Origin: Xanthomonas sp. DAR 34887 | Lineage (GTDB): Bacteria > Pseudomonadota > Gammaproteobacteria > Xanthomonadales > Xanthomonadaceae | Reading direction: 5' to 3' | DNA length: 64,000 nucleotides | NCBI RefSeq assembly: GCF_041245805.1 | Contig: NZ_CP162490.1 | Coordinates: 5,123,001 to 5,187,000, forward strand | Shown here: piece after piece, positions 11,332 through 18,956 of the stretch | How positions within the stretch are numbered: position 1 is the first letter of the stretch | How the letters are laid out: each line of letters opens with the position of its first letter | Position numbers and translations under genes: made by a program | The notes under the pieces: model-generated | Database searches by the model: none | What the model was told of the DNA's origin: nothing | Seen by the model: the letters and a program-made list of their open reading frames with translations, nothing else

Positions 11332-13164
11332 TTATTCGGTCTTGGTCGCGGCAGGTTTTTTGCGTGCGGCGGCCTGCTGCTTGCTCTGGGCGATGAATGC
11401 GCGCACCTGCTGCTGCAAGACCGGCAGCGGTACCGAACCCTGCTTCAGGACCGCATCGTGGAAGGCCTTGATGTCGAAGTCCGCGCCCAGTGCCTGCTCG
11501 GCCTCGGCGCGCAGTTTGACGATGGCGATCTCGCCGAGCTTGTAGCTCAGCGCCTGCCCCGGCCAGGAGATGTAGCGATCGACCTCGGTGGTGACCTCGT
11601 GCTCGCTGAGCGCGGTGTGCTCGCGCAGATAGGCCAGCGCCTGCTCGCGGGTCCAGCCCTTGTGGTGCACGCCGGTGTCGATCACCAGCCGGCAGGCGCG
11701 CCACATTTCGTAGCTGAGACGGCCGAAATCCTCGTACGGGGTTTCGTAGATGCCCATCTCCTTGCCCAGTTTCTCGGTGTACAGCGCCCAGCCTTCGCCG
11801 TAGGCGGAGATGTAGTTCTCGCGGCGGAAGGCCGGCTGCGCGCCCTGCTCTTCGGCCAGCGCACCCTGCAGCGAGTGGCCTGGCGAGGATTCGTGCAGGG
11901 TCAGCGCCGGCAGGTTGTACAGCGGGCGCGACGGCAGGTTGTAGGTGTTGAGCCAGTAGGTGCCCACGCCGCCGCGCCCGGCGGTCCAGAACGGCGCGAT
12001 CTCCGGCGGCACCGGCACGATGGTGAAGCGTCCGCGCGGCAGCGTGCCGATGAACTTGCCGACTTCGCCATCCACGCGCTTGGCGATCCACGCCGCGCGG
12101 TCGAGCAGTTCCTGCGGCGTCTTGACGTAGAACTGCGGATCGGTGCGCAGGAACTGCAGGAACGCCGGAAAGGTCTGCTGCCCGGCCGGCGCCTTGAAGC
12201 CGACCTGCTGGATGATCGCGTCCATCTCCTTCTGGATCCGCGCCACTTCCTGCAGGCCCAGTTGGTGGATCTGCTCCGGGCGCATCTCCAGCGTGGTGTA
12301 TTCGCGGATCTGCTGCTGGTAGTAGGCCTTGCCGTCGGGCAACGCTTCGGCGGCCAGCGTGGTGCGCGCCTGCGGCACGTACTCGTCGCGATAGAAGCGC
12401 AGCAGTTGCGCGTAGGCCGGGATCACCTTGTCGCGGATCGCGGCCTGCGCCTGTTCGCGCAGCGCCTGCTGCTCGGCGGCCGGGATCTGCGCCGGCAGTT
12501 GCTTGAACGGCGCGTACAGCGCGGCCGCGGTCGGGTCCTTGAGCCCGGCGACGCCGGCGATCGAACCGTCGCGCCCTTCCAGCACCGCACGCGGCACGCT
12601 GAAGCCGCGCTTGAGGCCGGCGCGCATGTTGTCGGTCTGCTGTCCGAAGTAGCGCGGCACGTCGTTGAGCCGCGCGATGTAGGCGCGGTATTCGGCCGGG
12701 GTGCGCAGCGTGCGCCGCGCCATGAAGCCCAGGTCCGACCAGAACGAGCTGTCGGAGTTGAACGGCATCTCGTAGGCGCGCAGGCGCACCGCGGCGGCGA
12801 GGTTCTCGATCTGCGGGCGGTACACCGCCAGGTTGACCTGGTTGTCGGCCGACAGCTGCTTGGGATCGATCGCGTCCAACTGGCGCAGCACGTCTTCCCA
12901 GACTTTCAACCGCGCCGCCTGCGCCGCCGCGCCGACGTCGGGCAACTGCGGATTGTCGCCGCTGCTGTCGCTGTCCTCGTCGGCCTGCCCGACCTGCGCC
13001 TGCCGCCATGTCCATTCCTTTTCGTAGATGGCCTGGAAGCGGGCATCGGCAGCGGAGGCGTTGGCCGCCGCCGGCGGTACGGCCGGCGCTGCGGCCAGCG
13101 CCGGCGTGGCGAATGCGAGCGCGAGCAACAGGGAGGCGGCCAGCGGGGTCTTGGCGATCGGCAT
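11332..13164 (-). CDS. DUF885 family secreted metallopeptidase-like protein
   Basis: A 610-residue protein with a Sec signal peptide (residues 1-25, ALAFATPALAAAP). A long, mostly helical DUF885 (PF05960) domain covers the rest. It contains the family motif HESSPGHSLQG at about residues 425-435, a variant of the HExxH zinc-peptidase motif with a conserved PGH, plus a downstream YGEGWALYTEKLG helix carrying the likely third ligand Glu. Members are annotated as probable dipeptidases or carboxypeptidases, but substrates are unknown. The reading frame is open 93 codons further upstream to 13443. The start at 13164 was chosen because it yields a clean signal peptide. It is monocistronic: a transposase gene lies upstream and repeats lie downstream. 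Confidence 0.85.
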   Translation of the reverse strand: MPIAKTPLAASLLLALAFATPALAAAPAVPPAAANASAADARFQAIYEKEWTWRQAQVGQADEDSDSSGDNPQLPDVGAAAQAARLKVWEDVLRQLDAIDPKQLSADNQVNLAVYRPQIENLAAAVRLRAYEMPFNSDSSFWSDLGFMARRTLRTPAEYRAYIARLNDVPRYFGQQTDNMRAGLKRGFSVPRAVLEGRDGSIAGVAGLKDPTAAALYAPFKQLPAQIPAAEQQALREQAQAAIRDKVIPAYAQLLRFYRDEYVPQARTTLAAEALPDGKAYYQQQIREYTTLEMRPEQIHQLGLQEVARIQKEMDAIIQQVGFKAPAGQQTFPAFLQFLRTDPQFYVKTPQELLDRAAWIAKRVDGEVGKFIGTLPRGRFTIVPVPPEIAPFWTAGRGGVGTYWLNTYNLPSRPLYNLPALTLHESSPGHSLQGALAEEQGAQPAFRRENYISAYGEGWALYTEKLGKEMGIYETPYEDFGRLSYEMWRACRLVIDTGVHHKGWTREQALAYLREHTALSEHEVTTEVDRYISWPGQALSYKLGEIAIVKLRAEAEQALGADFDIKAFHDAVLKQGSVPLPVLQQQVRAFIAQSKQQAAARKKPAATKTE

Positions 13165-13391
13165 GGGCGGCGACAGGCAGTGGGAACGAGATCCCGATGA
13201 TCGCATCCCGGGCGCGGCGCGGGGTGGGCCGGAAGTCCTGGTACAGCACGGATCGGAAATCGAGACACCGGCTACGGGACGCGCTACGCCGTGCCGAAGC
13301 CAATCGGGTCGAACAGCATCAGCCAATCGCTGCCGTGAGCATCGGCACTGAAGCTCTTGCCGAAGCGTCCACCAGCTACCGACGCGCCATT

Positions 13392-13414
13392 GTGGGAGCG
13401 ACTTCAGTCGCGAC
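13392..13414 (+). repeat. Type II REP left of the RAYT gene
   Basis: GTGGGAGCGACTTCAGTCGCGAC, a 23-bp REP with an internal palindrome centred on CTTCAG. It is in opposite orientation to the REP at 14072 on the other side of the transposase gene. Confidence 0.85.
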
Positions 13415-13439
13415 GAGCGGAGCACGACGCTCTCCACAT

Positions 13440-13973
13440 TCACCCACTTCTTCCAGGCACCATCCGCATCACGGTGTCAGGACGAGCACCCCGGTCCTTC
13501 GCCACATCCAGCCAGACCGCATCCCAATACGGATACCCGCCAAGCCTGTCCACCAGCCCCGCACGCAGTGGGTTGGCGACGATGTAGCGCGCACTGGGCA
13601 GGATGTCTTGCTCGTGGCGCAGCGCATGATCGTGGAAACCCGGCATCCACACCGTCCCGCCGCGGCCACGTGCCAGGTTCACCGCCCTGGCCACCCTGCC
13701 CTTGGCGTTCCGCATGACGCCCGCCAATGGGCCGCTCCCTTCGAGCTGGAGCAATCCATGCCAGTGATCGGGCATCAACACCCAGCAAAGCAGCTGCGCA
13801 TCGTCCCACGTCGCGGAATTGGCGAGGCAGGCCGCGGCGGCCCAAGCGCAGCGCCAGTCCTCGAACAGGCGCTGACGTTCGCAGGTCACCGCCGTCACCA
13901 GATAGATCCGGCCCGATTCGCTGCAGCGCCCTGCGCGCAGCGCACGATACCCGCGGGGAGGTTGCATGTGCAT
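13440..13973 (-). CDS. REP-associated tyrosine transposase (RAYT, Y1_Tnp)
   Basis: A protein of about 177 residues (from ATG 13973) of the TnpA_REP / Y1 transposase family, a single-strand-specific HUH endonuclease thought to mobilise REP sequences. The HUH motif is visible as MPDHWHGLLQL (His70, His72). The catalytic Tyr lies in RYIVANPLRAGLV (Tyr130), and the conserved KGRVARAVN and MPGFHDHALR segments sit between them. The gene is bracketed by two inverted type II REPs, its expected substrates. The start is uncertain: no good ribosome site is visible, and ATGs at 13967 and 14009 are alternatives. The open frame reaches back into the flanking REP at 14072-14096, which is unlikely to be translated. 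All expected motifs are intact. Confidence 0.85.
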   Translation of the reverse strand: MHMQPPRGYRALRAGRCSESGRIYLVTAVTCERQRLFEDWRCAWAAAACLANSATWDDAQLLCWVLMPDHWHGLLQLEGSGPLAGVMRNAKGRVARAVNLARGRGGTVWMPGFHDHALRHEQDILPSARYIVANPLRAGLVDRLGGYPYWDAVWLDVAKDRGARPDTVMRMVPGRSG

Positions 13974-14071
13974 GCCGACAGCTTCGGCGCTGGGACATGG
14001 CGGCGCCATCGGGGATCGACCCGCGCCGCTGTCGGAAAATGCGCGGAACGCGATAGCGGAGACGACAAGGC

Positions 14072-14094
14072 GTCGGGACTGAAGTCCCTCCCAC
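14072..14094 (-). repeat. Type II REP right of the RAYT gene
   Basis: GTCGGGACTGAAGTCCCTCCCAC, the inverse of GTGGGAGGGACTTCAGTCCCGAC. With the copy at 13392 it forms a symmetric pair around the transposase gene. A degenerate type I half-REP (CCTCAGCCGCGAC) lies further right, near 14132-14144. Confidence 0.85.
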
Positions 14095-14197
14095 AAGAGG
14101 CGCCATGCCGGGCGCGCAGCCTTTTCTCGGCCTCAGCCGCGACAAACGGCAGAGTCGCAAATGAAACAGGGCGTGAGGCTGATCTGCTACCGCCAGC

Positions 14198-14539
14198 TCA
14201 ATGCGAGGCGCGATCCCGGTGCCAGCCGCGGTGCTTGATGTCCAGGTACAGGCTGTAGAACGCGGTAAAGGCCGGGAACAGGTTCTGCAGCACGCCGACC
14301 GAGTCCTGCTTGGCCGAGAACAGGAAGTAGCTCAGCGTCATCAGGCTGCCGACCACGCTCATGTACCAGAACAGGCGCGGGATCACCGGCTTGCCGGCGC
14401 GCTTGGAGGCGACGAACTGCACCAGCCAGCGGCCGCCGAACATCAGCGCGCCGACGTAGCCGATCAGCTTCCAGCCGGTGACGTGCAGCCCGGTCCAGTA
14501 CAGCGCCTGGATCGGTTCGTTGAGGAAGTGCACTTCCAT
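14198..14539 (-). CDS. LAB_N domain membrane protein (lipid A biosynthesis-like)
   Basis: A 113-residue protein with three hydrophobic segments (about residues 24-40, 58-75 and 84-98). It matches the LAB_N family (PF07578), the N-terminal domain seen alone or fused to lipid-A-disaccharide synthase; motifs include GGRWLVQFVASKRAGKPVIPRLFWYMS. Stand-alone copies usually sit beside an ArnC-like glycosyltransferase, as here: the GT2 gene ends 1 nt before this start codon, indicating translational coupling. It is probably an inner-membrane partner in glycosylation of a lipid-linked acceptor such as lipid A or an undecaprenyl sugar. The precise step is not known. Confidence 0.85.
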   Translation of the reverse strand: MEVHFLNEPIQALYWTGLHVTGWKLIGYVGALMFGGRWLVQFVASKRAGKPVIPRLFWYMSVVGSLMTLSYFLFSAKQDSVGVLQNLFPAFTAFYSLYLDIKHRGWHRDRASH

Positions 14540-14540
14540 C

Positions 14541-15263
14541 TCAGCGCTCCTGCACCACGGTGCGGCGGCTGCGCGCGATCAGCCAGGCCACGCCGCGCAG
14601 GTCGCGGATGCCGACCAGCGCGCGGTTGAGGTTGTTGTACTTGGACACGCCGGAGGTGCGGTGGCGATGGTTCACCGGCACGCTCAGGGTGCGCCAGCCC
14701 GCGCGCTGCATCAGCGCCGGCAGGTAGCGGTGCATGTGGTCGAAGTACGGCAGGTCCAGGAACGCGGCGCGCTCGAACAGCTTGATGCCGCAGCCGGTGT
14801 CGGGGGTGTCGTCGCGCAGCATGCGCGCGCGGATCGCGTTGGCCCACTTGGAGGCCCAGCGCTTGCTGCCCGAGTCCTGCCGCGACACGCGCCAGCCGGC
14901 GAACAGCTTGACCTGCGCATCGGCGGCAGTACGCGCGGCGAGCAGCTTGGGGATGTCGGCCGGGTCGTTCTGGCCGTCGCCGTCGAGGGTGGCGATCCAC
15001 GCGCCGCGCGCGGCCTTGACCCCGTTGCGCACCGCGGTGCTCTGCCCGCTCTGGGTGACGTGGTGCAACACCCGCAGCTCCGGCACGCTCGCCTTCAGGC
15101 CGTCCAGTACCGCCAGGGTGTCGTCGCGCGAATGGTCGTCCACGTAGACGATCTCGAAGTCGGTCACGCCGCGCAGCGCGGCGACGATCTCGGCCACCAG
15201 CGGCGGCACGTTGTCGCGCTCGTTGAACACCGGAACGACGACGGAAAGGGAAGGCTGGCTCAT
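14541..15263 (-). CDS. Glycosyltransferase family 2 (polyprenyl-phosphate type)
   Basis: A 240-residue GT2 enzyme of the DPM1-like class. It starts LSVVVPVFNERDNVPPLVAEI, has the nucleotide-sugar binding DDHSRDDT and the catalytic DxD-containing LDGDGQNDP, and the HRHRTSGVSKYNN segment typical of dolichol-/undecaprenyl-phosphate glycosyltransferases. It lacks the two C-terminal transmembrane helices of ArnC, so membrane attachment probably comes from the LAB_N partner encoded 1 nt downstream. It likely transfers a sugar from a nucleotide donor to a polyprenyl phosphate for cell-envelope modification. ATG 15263 was chosen because the residues upstream of it are not conserved-looking. Confidence 0.88.
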   Translation of the reverse strand: MSQPSLSVVVPVFNERDNVPPLVAEIVAALRGVTDFEIVYVDDHSRDDTLAVLDGLKASVPELRVLHHVTQSGQSTAVRNGVKAARGAWIATLDGDGQNDPADIPKLLAARTAADAQVKLFAGWRVSRQDSGSKRWASKWANAIRARMLRDDTPDTGCGIKLFERAAFLDLPYFDHMHRYLPALMQRAGWRTLSVPVNHRHRTSGVSKYNNLNRALVGIRDLRGVAWLIARSRRTVVQER

Positions 15264-15368
15264 GGCTCGACTAGGCTCGGCAACGCGATGGGGGAACGCG
15301 GGAAGCGGCGGCAACGCCGCAAAAAGACCGCGCATTGTGCCCTGGGCCGGTGACCCGGGGCTGAAGCG

Positions 15369-16334
15369 TCAGGCCGCGGCACCGAAATACTCGCGGCACC
15401 ACTGCACCACCTGCGGCAGCCCGAGCTCGATCGGGGTGCTCGGCTCGAAGCCGAACGCGGCGTGGGCGCGCGCCGTATCGGCCATGGTCTCGACCATGTC
15501 GCCGGGCTGCATCGGCTTGTACACCTTCTCGGCGGCGCGGCCGGCGGCGGCCTCGATCACGCCGATGAAGCGCTCCAGTTCGACCGGGGTGTGGTTGCCC
15601 AGGTTGAACACGCGGTGCGGCACCGCGTCGGTGGACGGGTGGTCGAGCGCGCCGAGCACGCCGGCGACGATGTCGGCGACGAAGGTGAAGTCGCGGCGCA
15701 TGCGGCCGTGGTTGAACACCTCGATCGGGCGCCCGGCCAGCACCGCGCGGCTGAACAGCAGCGGCGCCATGTCCGGCCGGCCCCACGGGCCGTACACGGT
15801 GAAGAAGCGCAGGCCGGTGGCGCGCAGGCCGTACAGCTGCGCATAGGTGTAGGCCATCAGCTCGTTGGCGGCCTTGGTCGCCGCGTACAGCGAGCGCGGC
15901 TGGTCGATGCGCTGGTCTTCGGAAAACGGCGGCGTCGCCGAATCGCCGTACACCGAACTGCTCGACGCATAGGCCAGGTGCTGCACGCCGCGGTGCCGGC
16001 ACAGTTCCAGCACGTTGACGAAGCCGACCAGGTTGCTGTCGACGTAGGCGTACGGGTTCTGCAGCGAATAGCGCACTCCCGCCTGCGCGGCCAGGTGCAC
16101 CACGCGCTCGGGCCGGATCTCGTCGAACAGCGCGGTCAGGCCGTCGCGGTCGGTGAGGTCGAGCCGGCGGATGTCGATCTGCGGGCACAGCGCGGCGACG
16201 CGGTCGCGCTTGAGCTGCGGGTCGTAGTAGTCGTTGTAGTTGTCCAGCCCCACCACGCTCTCGCCGCGCGCGGCCAGCGCACGGCAGGTGTAGGCGCCGA
16301 CGAAGCCGGCCGCGCCGGTGACCAGCACCGTCAT
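15369..16334 (-). CDS. NAD-dependent nucleotide-sugar epimerase
   Basis: A 321-residue extended short-chain dehydrogenase. The NAD-binding motif TGAAGFVGAYT is at residues 6-16, and the catalytic Tyr150/Lys154 are in YAATK, with Ser/Ser/Ser in YASSSSVYG before them. The NYNDYYDPQLKRDR segment after the nucleotide fold is characteristic of UDP-glucuronate 4-epimerases rather than GalE or RmlB, and the length fits that family (about 320-340). It should convert UDP-glucuronate to UDP-galacturonate in the cytoplasm for envelope polysaccharide or lipid A sugars. It lies 105 nt upstream of the GT2/LAB_N pair on the same strand and may supply its donor; that pathway link is inference. Confidence 0.85.
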   Translation of the reverse strand: MTVLVTGAAGFVGAYTCRALAARGESVVGLDNYNDYYDPQLKRDRVAALCPQIDIRRLDLTDRDGLTALFDEIRPERVVHLAAQAGVRYSLQNPYAYVDSNLVGFVNVLELCRHRGVQHLAYASSSSVYGDSATPPFSEDQRIDQPRSLYAATKAANELMAYTYAQLYGLRATGLRFFTVYGPWGRPDMAPLLFSRAVLAGRPIEVFNHGRMRRDFTFVADIVAGVLGALDHPSTDAVPHRVFNLGNHTPVELERFIGVIEAAAGRAAEKVYKPMQPGDMVETMADTARAHAAFGFEPSTPIELGLPQVVQWCREYFGAAA

Positions 16335-16397
16335 CGGCGTGCGCCTTGCGCGATTGCGGGGACGAGGACGGGCGTCATGCGGATCGGCGGCGACGGC

Positions 16398-17321
16398 TCA
16401 GCCGAGCTTGCCGCGCAGCCGCTCCAGCACGCCGTCGAGCGTGTCCAGATCGGTGTAATGGATCACCAGCTTGCCCTTGCCGCCGCGGCCGTGGGCGATG
16501 GCGACCTTGGTGCCCAGCGATTCGGACAGCTCGGTCTCCAGCGAGGCGATGTCGGCCTGCGGGGCGACGCGGCCGGGCTTGGCCTTGCGGTTGCTGGGCA
16601 CCTTGCCGGCGGCGAACTGCTGCGCGCGATGCTCGACCTCGCGCACCGACCAGCCCTGGTCGGCGGCGTCGGAGGCCAGGCGGCTGGCCAGCTCCGGCGA
16701 CAGCGTCAGCAGCGCGCGCGCGTGGCCCATCTCCAGGCGCCCGGCCTCGAGCAGCGCGCGGATCGCCGGCGGCAGCTCCAGCAGGCGCAGCAGGTTGGAC
16801 ACCGAGGCGCGCGAGCGGCCCACCGCTTCGGCCGCCTCGGCGTGGGTCAGCGCGAATTCGTCGATCAGCCGCTGCAGCGCCTGCGCTTCCTCCAGCGGAT
16901 TGAGGTCCTCGCGCTGGATGTTCTCGATCAGCGCCATGGCGATGACGGTGCGGTCGTCGAGCTCGCGCACCACCACCGGCACCTCGCTCAGCCCGGCCAG
17001 CTGCGAGGCGCGCCAGCGGCGTTCGCCGGCGACGATCTCGAACTTGCCCGGCTCCAGCTCGCGCGCCACGATCGGCTGGATCACGCCCTGCGCCTTGATC
17101 GACTCGGCCAGCTCCTGCAGCTTGCCCTCGTCCATCTCCTGGCGCGGCTGGTACTTGCCCGGCTGCAGCTGCCCGACGGGCAACTGGCGCAGGCTCTCGC
17201 CCGGCTGCGCTTCGTCGCTGGGCACCGGCGCGGCGGCGCCACCCTTCGGTCCCAGCAGCGCTTCCAGGCCACGGCCCAGGCCGCGCTTCTTCGCTCCGAG
17301 GGCGGGGGGCTTGGCGGTCAT
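16398..17321 (-). CDS. parB: Chromosome partitioning protein ParB
   Basis: A 307-residue ParB/Spo0J. The Lys/Arg-rich N-terminus (KKRGLGRGLEALLG) is the segment that contacts ParA. The CTP-binding ParB/Srx fold follows, with QPRQEMDEGKLQELAESI and the GERRWRASQLAG motif. A helix-turn-helix (FALTHAEAAEAVGRSRASVSN) binds parS, and the C-terminus is the dimer domain. Its start codon overlaps the parA stop codon by 1 nt (TGATG), so the two are co-translated. No consensus parS (TGTTTCACGTGAAACA) was seen in the window by eye. Together with ParA it segregates the replication origin. Confidence 0.95.
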   Translation of the reverse strand: MTAKPPALGAKKRGLGRGLEALLGPKGGAAAPVPSDEAQPGESLRQLPVGQLQPGKYQPRQEMDEGKLQELAESIKAQGVIQPIVARELEPGKFEIVAGERRWRASQLAGLSEVPVVVRELDDRTVIAMALIENIQREDLNPLEEAQALQRLIDEFALTHAEAAEAVGRSRASVSNLLRLLELPPAIRALLEAGRLEMGHARALLTLSPELASRLASDAADQGWSVREVEHRAQQFAAGKVPSNRKAKPGRVAPQADIASLETELSESLGTKVAIAHGRGGKGKLVIHYTDLDTLDGVLERLRGKLG

Positions 17322-18118
17322 CAGTAGCTCTCCATGGCCGGGGCGGGCCTGTTGCGTTCGTTGCGACGGCGCACGATCTCGCCGGCCAGGCCCAGGTAGG
17401 CCACGCCGCCGCGCGAGGTGCGGTCGTAGCCGACGATGCTCTGGCCGTGGCTGGGCGCCTCGGCCAGGCGCACGTTGCGCGGCACGATGGTGCGGAACAC
17501 CTTGTCGCCGAAATGGTTGGTCAGCTCCGCCGACACCGCGTTGGCCAGGTTGTTGCGCACGTCGAACATGGTGCGCAGCACGCCCTCGATCTCCAGCGTC
17601 GGATTGAGGTTGGCGCGCAACGCCTCAATGGTCTCCAGCAACGCGGTCAACCCTTCCAGCGCGTAGTACTCGCACTGCATCGGCACGATGATCGAGTCGG
17701 CGGCGGTCAGCGCGTTCAGGGTCAGCAGCGACAGCGCCGGCGGGCAGTCGATCAGGATGAAGTCGTACTCCTCGCGCAGCGGCGCCAGCGCGGTCTTCAG
17801 CCGCTGCTCGCGCGCCGGCTGGTCCATCAGCTGGATCTCGGCCGCGGTCAGGTCGATGTTGCCGGGCAGCAGGTCGAAACCTTCCGGCGCGGTCACCCGG
17901 ATCTGCGCGGCGCTGCTTTCGCCCAGCAGCACGTCGCAGGTGGAGGCGGCCAGTTCGCGCTTGTCGATGCCGCTGCCCATCGTCGCGTTGCCCTGCGAAT
18001 CCAGGTCCACCAGCAGCACGCGCTGCGGCTGGCGCGCGAGCGCCGCCGCCAGGTTGACCGCCGTGGTGGTCTTGCCGACGCCGCCTTTCTGGTTGGCGAT
18101 GGCGATGATGCGGGCCAT
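17321..18118 (-). CDS. parA: Chromosome partitioning ATPase ParA
   Basis: A 265-residue deviant-Walker ATPase. It begins MARIIAIANQKGGVGKTTTA with the signature KGGVGKT P-loop near residue 10. LVDLDSQGNAT (Walker A') and IDCPPALSLLTLNAL (Walker B) follow. It drives origin segregation with ParB. The frame is open 12 codons further upstream to 18154, but ATG 18118 is the family start. rsmG lies about 100 nt upstream on the same strand, the common rsmG-parA-parB order, and a 10-bp inverted repeat sits in between. Confidence 0.96.
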   Translation of the reverse strand: MARIIAIANQKGGVGKTTTAVNLAAALARQPQRVLLVDLDSQGNATMGSGIDKRELAASTCDVLLGESSAAQIRVTAPEGFDLLPGNIDLTAAEIQLMDQPAREQRLKTALAPLREEYDFILIDCPPALSLLTLNALTAADSIIVPMQCEYYALEGLTALLETIEALRANLNPTLEIEGVLRTMFDVRNNLANAVSAELTNHFGDKVFRTIVPRNVRLAEAPSHGQSIVGYDRTSRGGVAYLGLAGEIVRRRNERNRPAPAMESY

Positions 18119-18138
18119 GCGGGAGCCTCGTCGGCGAT

Positions 18139-18169
18139 GGGTGTGACCGGGCATTATGCGGTCACACCC
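18139..18169. promoter_or_regulatory. Perfect inverted repeat between rsmG and parA
   Basis: GGGTGTGACC (18139-18148) and GGTCACACCC (18160-18169) form a 10-bp perfect dyad with an 11-nt centre, 21 nt upstream of the parA start codon. It could be a transcript hairpin (attenuator or terminator of rsmG) or a protein-binding site. Nothing in the sequence decides between these. Confidence 0.5.
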
Positions 18170-18215
18170 CCCTGCGGCGGAAATCGGCGTCGGCGCGGCG
18201 GCCCCGCGCCGCGGC

Positions 18216-18857
18216 TCAGCCGCGCTCGACCACCACCAGATGGCGGTCCGCGCCCAGCCCCGGCACCTGCAGCGGATGCACCGCCTGCGCCACCCAGCCC
18301 GGCGGCAGCGCGGCGATCTCCTCGTCCGGGCGCACGCCCTTCATCGCCAGCAGCCGCCCGCCCGGGCGCAGCAGGTGGCCGCCGACGGCGACGATACCGG
18401 CCAGCGTGTCCAGCGCGCGCGCGGTCAGGACATCGTAGGCGCCGGGTTCGTCCACGGCCTCGGCGCGCGATTCGGCCACGCGCGCGTTGTCCAGACGCAG
18501 CTGGCGCACCGCCTCGCGCAGGAACCGCGCCTTCTTGCCGTTGCTCTCGACCAGGGTCACCCGCAGCTGCGGCCGCGCGATCGCCAGCGGGATGCCGGGC
18601 AGCCCCGGGCCGGTGCCCAGGTCGGCCAGCGTGCCTTCCTCCACGAACGGCTGCATCGCCAGCGAATCGAGCAGGTGGCGGGTCACCATCTCGTGCGGGT
18701 CGCGGACGGCGGTGAGGTTGTAGGTGCGGTTCCAGCGCGCCAGCAGCGCCAGGTAGGCCAGCAGCGGCGGCGCCAGCGCGGCGGCGTCCAGGCCTTGCGC
18801 GCGCAGGCCCTGGTCGAGCGCGGCGTGGACGGAATCGGGAAGGGAAGCGTCGTTCAT
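18216..18857 (-). CDS. rsmG: 16S rRNA (guanine527-N7)-methyltransferase
   Basis: A 213-residue RsmG (GidB). It methylates N7 of G527 in 16S rRNA using S-adenosylmethionine. The SAM-binding motif LADLGTGPGLPGIPLAI, the preceding RHLLDSLAMQPF, and the LVESNGKKARFLREA segment are all conserved RsmG features, and the length is typical. It is the first gene of the rsmG-parA-parB group read on the minus strand, and it diverges from the PhoD-like gene starting at 18957. Confidence 0.95.
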   Translation of the reverse strand: MNDASLPDSVHAALDQGLRAQGLDAAALAPPLLAYLALLARWNRTYNLTAVRDPHEMVTRHLLDSLAMQPFVEEGTLADLGTGPGLPGIPLAIARPQLRVTLVESNGKKARFLREAVRQLRLDNARVAESRAEAVDEPGAYDVLTARALDTLAGIVAVGGHLLRPGGRLLAMKGVRPDEEIAALPPGWVAQAVHPLQVPGLGADRHLVVVERG

Positions 18858-18956
18858 TCGCCGATTATCGCAGGTGCCGCCACCGTCACCGCCATGTAGC
18901 CGACATCGGCGCGGCCTATGCTGCGCACCGGTTCATTGCAGTCGTGGTGCAGCGGC

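Noticed and set aside
13974..14096. N-terminal extension of the RAYT frame (MWEGLQSRRL)
   Set aside because: It is a translated REP, not conserved protein sequence, so a downstream start was chosen.
14000..18900. parS site near parAB
   Set aside because: No sequence close to TGTTTCACGTGAAACA was seen by eye. A computed search with mismatches would be needed.
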